Source of the DNA: Bacillota bacterium
GTDB lineage: Bacteria > Bacillota > Dethiobacteria > DTU022
Direction: 5' to 3'
Assembly (NCBI GenBank): GCA_012510305.1
Contig: JAAZIE010000302.1
Coordinates: 1 to 7,666 of the forward strand
DNA length: 7,666 bases
Program-made: the position numbers and the translations under genes
The notes under the pieces: model-generated
The model's database searches: none
Seen by the model: the letters and a program-made list of their open reading frames with translations, nothing else
What the model was told of the DNA's origin: nothing
Shown: in pieces, positions 6,510 through 7,666 of the stretch
Numbering within the stretch: the stretch's first letter is position 1
How the letters are laid out: the number at the start of each line of letters is the position of its first letter

Positions 6510-6539
6510 GGAGCGGTGAGTCAAAGTCACCGTCCCTCC
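6510..6539 (-). terminator. Stem-loop just after the PP-loop gene stop (possible terminator without U-tract)
   Basis: Three bases past the TGA at 6545-6543, the minus strand reads GGAG, gga bulge, CGGTGA, a CTTTGAC loop, TCACCG, CTCC. This is a ten-pair stem with one 3-base bulge. No T-run follows (GGTTTCCCC), so it would be an atypical intrinsic terminator, or an mRNA 3'-end stabiliser or processing hairpin. It separates the PP-loop gene from the acyl-CoA synthetase on the same strand. Confidence 0.45.
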
Positions 6540-6542
6540 GAC

Positions 6543-7265
6543 TCAATCGCCGGGGGGGAGCCAGAAGGGGCTGCTTGAAAAAGCGCTGCGAAATTTTTGC
6601 CGCAGGTCGGGGTAGCGGGAGGCGAGTTCGTCGAGCAGCCCGGCCATCTCCCGCCGCCTGGTCTTTTGATTTACCGGGCAGGGGTTATCGATCACCGGGA
6701 TCTTCTCGCGGCGGGCCACCGACGAAAGGGTTTTTCCGGGAATCTGGATGAGCGGGCGGATCAGGTCAAGGCCGCTTCGGTCAAGATAGGTTTTCGGTTT
6801 AAAAGTGCCGAGCCTGCCCGTATAGACAAGGTTGAGCAAAAAGGTCTCGATGGCATCATCAAGGTGGTGGCCCACCGCCACCCGGTTGGCGCCCAGCTCC
6901 AGGGCGGCCTGGTGGAGCGCTCCGTGGCGCATTTTGGAGCAAAGCGCACAGGGGTTTTTTTCCTGCCGGCGCGCAAAAACAACCTCGGCGATGGCGGTCT
7001 TTTCGATGGTAAAGGGGATGCCCAGCTCACCGGCATAGCGGGCCAGGGGCGCCGGCTCCATCGGCCATCCCAGGTCCACAAAAATAGCATGCAGCTTAAA
7101 TGAAAAAGGGGCGTGACGCCGGAATTGCTCCAGTATGTACATTAAAGCACCGCTGTCTTCTCCGCCGGAAACAGCTACGGCAACGCTGTCTCCTTCCTCG
7201 ATCATGCGGTAGCGATAAATCGTCTGTTTAACCCCGGTTAAAAACCATTTGCTGTCGCTCTTCAA
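6543..7265 (-). CDS. TtcA-like PP-loop ATPase, probable tRNA thiolation enzyme
   Basis: Cytoplasmic N-type ATP pyrophosphatase of the TtcA/TilS superfamily. It likely adenylates a tRNA base and, with an iron-sulfur cluster, inserts sulfur (2-thiocytidine at position 32 in characterised TtcA). In numbering from the upstream ATG at 7298, MIEEGDSVAVAVSGGEDS (32-49) holds the PP-loop; NPCALC (Cys117, Cys120) and DNPCPV (Cys207) give the three cluster cysteines of TtcA; GHHLDDAIETFLLNL (143-157) is the family signature. The PP-loop has Glu where TtcA usually has Lys (SGGKDS). I prefer TTG 7265 as start: GGTGGAGGT lies 8 bases before it, and a good extended -10 places the transcript start at about 7299, which would leave ATG 7298 leaderless. 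From TTG the protein is 240 residues. From ATG it would be 251. Substrate tRNA position is unknown. Confidence 0.88.
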   Translation of the reverse strand: MKSDSKWFLTGVKQTIYRYRMIEEGDSVAVAVSGGEDSGALMYILEQFRRHAPFSFKLHAIFVDLGWPMEPAPLARYAGELGIPFTIEKTAIAEVVFARRQEKNPCALCSKMRHGALHQAALELGANRVAVGHHLDDAIETFLLNLVYTGRLGTFKPKTYLDRSGLDLIRPLIQIPGKTLSSVARREKIPVIDNPCPVNQKTRRREMAGLLDELASRYPDLRQKFRSAFSSSPFWLPPGD

Positions 7266-7273
7266 CGGCAAAA

Positions 7274-7281
7274 CCTCCACC
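7274..7281 (-). promoter_or_regulatory. Ribosome binding site that favours the TTG start of the PP-loop gene
   Basis: GGTGGAGG on the minus strand (7281-7274) is a strong Shine-Dalgarno match placed 8 bases before TTG at 7265. Upstream of the alternative ATG at 7298 only a short GGGG lies 2 bases away, which is too close to work well. Confidence 0.6.
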
Positions 7282-7305
7282 GGTTTTGTTCCCGCCATCG
7301 CCCCA

Positions 7306-7335
7306 ATTATAGCAAGAGCAGCTTTTAAATGCTAA
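7306..7335 (-). promoter_or_regulatory. Promoter of the PP-loop gene (extended -10)
   Basis: A perfect TATAAT (7311-7306) is preceded by TGC, giving an extended TGnTATAAT element. TTAGCA (7335-7330) is an 18-base-spaced -35 with four of six matches. The predicted start of transcription is at or beside 7299. Confidence 0.65.
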
Positions 7336-7366
7336 CTGTCACAAAAGGGCCGTTCCCAAACCATGC

Positions 7367-7380
7367 TGTAAATGTTTACA
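7367..7380. promoter_or_regulatory. cre-like palindrome (LacI/CcpA-family operator candidate)
   Basis: TGTAAATGTTTACA is a 6+6 perfect dyad around TG. It matches the CcpA catabolite-responsive consensus TGWAARCGYTWNCA at all positions except T for C at the centre. It lies between two divergent genes: about 56 bases upstream of the PP-loop gene -10, and 63 bases before the extended -10 of the rightward gene. It could control either gene, or both. Confidence 0.4.
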
Positions 7381-7439
7381 ATTTATGGGGATTGCCTCAC
7401 TCTGTTCCAATTAATGGAGCCGGATTCCCGGTAACTTTA

Positions 7440-7448
7440 TGTTACAAT
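7440..7448 (+). promoter_or_regulatory. Extended -10 element of the rightward gene
   Basis: TGTTACAAT fits TGnTATAAT with one mismatch. No recognisable -35 lies 16-18 bases upstream. Transcription would begin near 7455, just before the ribosome site at 7456-7465. The element overlaps a small dyad, GTAAC-TTTAT-GTTAC (7431-7445). Confidence 0.4.
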
Positions 7449-7471
7449 TGTTTTCAAGGGAGGTGCTGCTG

Positions 7472-7666
7472 TTGGTTAAAAAGAAGCCGGCAAAAAACTG
7501 GAAACTTGTTTTGGTCCTTGTTCTGGTGCCGCTTTTGCTGGCAGGCGGTTTTGCGTTTGGCGCAGGCGGTGCCGGAGAAAAGCTGCGCCAGTGGTTTGGC
7601 GGAGAAGAGATTGCAGATCCCCTCAACGGGGAGGGGGATGATGAAACAGAAGAATCCGAAGAATCC
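7472..7666 (+). CDS. N-terminal fragment of an unidentified membrane-anchored protein (runs off window)
   Basis: The frame is open from TTG at 7472 to the right edge (65 codons). AAGGGAGGTG (7456-7465) is a near-perfect ribosome site, with GGAGG 8 bases before the TTG. The start MVKKKPAKNWK is basic, followed by a hydrophobic segment at about 12-34 (LVLVLVLVPLLLAGGFAFGAGG), which is a signal anchor or signal peptide. After it comes a short helix (EKLRQWFGGEE), then a very acidic, low-complexity linker (NGEGDDETEESEES). This is the layout of an extracytoplasmic protein with a flexible tether before a folded domain. The informative part lies beyond the edge, so I cannot name the family. There is no Cys in the hydrophobic region, so it is not a lipoprotein. 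Confidence 0.75.
   Translation, partial: MVKKKPAKNWKLVLVLVLVPLLLAGGFAFGAGGAGEKLRQWFGGEEIADPLNGEGDDETEESEES

Noticed and set aside
6375..6530. 52-residue N-terminal extension of the acyl-CoA synthetase frame
   Set aside because: It has no ribosome site of its own, is Arg/Pro/Ser-rich without family features, and the internal ATG at 6374 has a good ribosome site and begins the conserved fold.
6597..7103. 168-codon plus-strand frame
   Set aside because: Entirely antisense to the TtcA-like gene, with no family features of its own.

Overview
The window reads as chromosomal DNA of a GC-rich, low-mobility, spore-forming Bacillota (Firmicutes), probably an anaerobic clostridial lineage such as Peptococcaceae or Thermoanaerobacteria. 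The organism call is inference. It rests on a GerM-type sporulation lipoprotein beside a glutamate racemase (murI/racE next to gerM, as in Bacillus subtilis), a clear CodY, strong AGGAGG-like ribosome sites with frequent TTG and GTG starts, and an ADP-forming acyl-CoA synthetase of the kind common in anaerobic fermenters. I see no insertion sequence, phage gene, CRISPR array, tRNA or rRNA.

Layout. Positions 1-2206 (minus strand) hold a probable three-gene operon: a UPF0316/DUF2179 membrane protein, then glutamate racemase, then a GerM-like lipoprotein cut by the left edge. Positions 2207-2570 are a gene-free, GC-rich stretch with several long-range inverted repeats. Positions 2571-3398 (minus) are codY, with an excellent vegetative promoter in an unusually AT-rich patch. 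Positions 3399-3686 are the divergent region, whose right part has strong potential RNA secondary structure. Positions 3687-4220 (plus) are a gamma-class carbonic anhydrase. It faces a fused alpha-beta ADP-forming acyl-CoA synthetase on the minus strand (4248-6374). Next comes a TtcA-like PP-loop tRNA-thiolation enzyme (minus, 6543-7265). Finally, 7472-7666 (plus) is the N-terminus of an unidentified membrane-anchored protein, divergent from the PP-loop gene across a short region that carries a near-consensus cre/LacI-family palindrome.

How the genes fit together. The left operon concerns the cell envelope and sporulation: D-glutamate for peptidoglycan, plus a spore-germination or cortex lipoprotein. 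CodY is the global branched-chain-amino-acid and GTP sensor that controls the switch to stationary phase and sporulation. The carbonic anhydrase and acyl-CoA synthetase fit fermentative carbon metabolism (bicarbonate supply, and ATP formation from acyl-CoA), but nothing in the sequence ties them into one pathway. I did not find a clear undescribed system. The best leads are non-coding: the structured segment before the carbonic anhydrase, the 364-base gap after codY, the inverted repeat over the codY promoter, and the cre-like site near the right edge. The most interesting protein detail is a changed ligand pocket in CodY.
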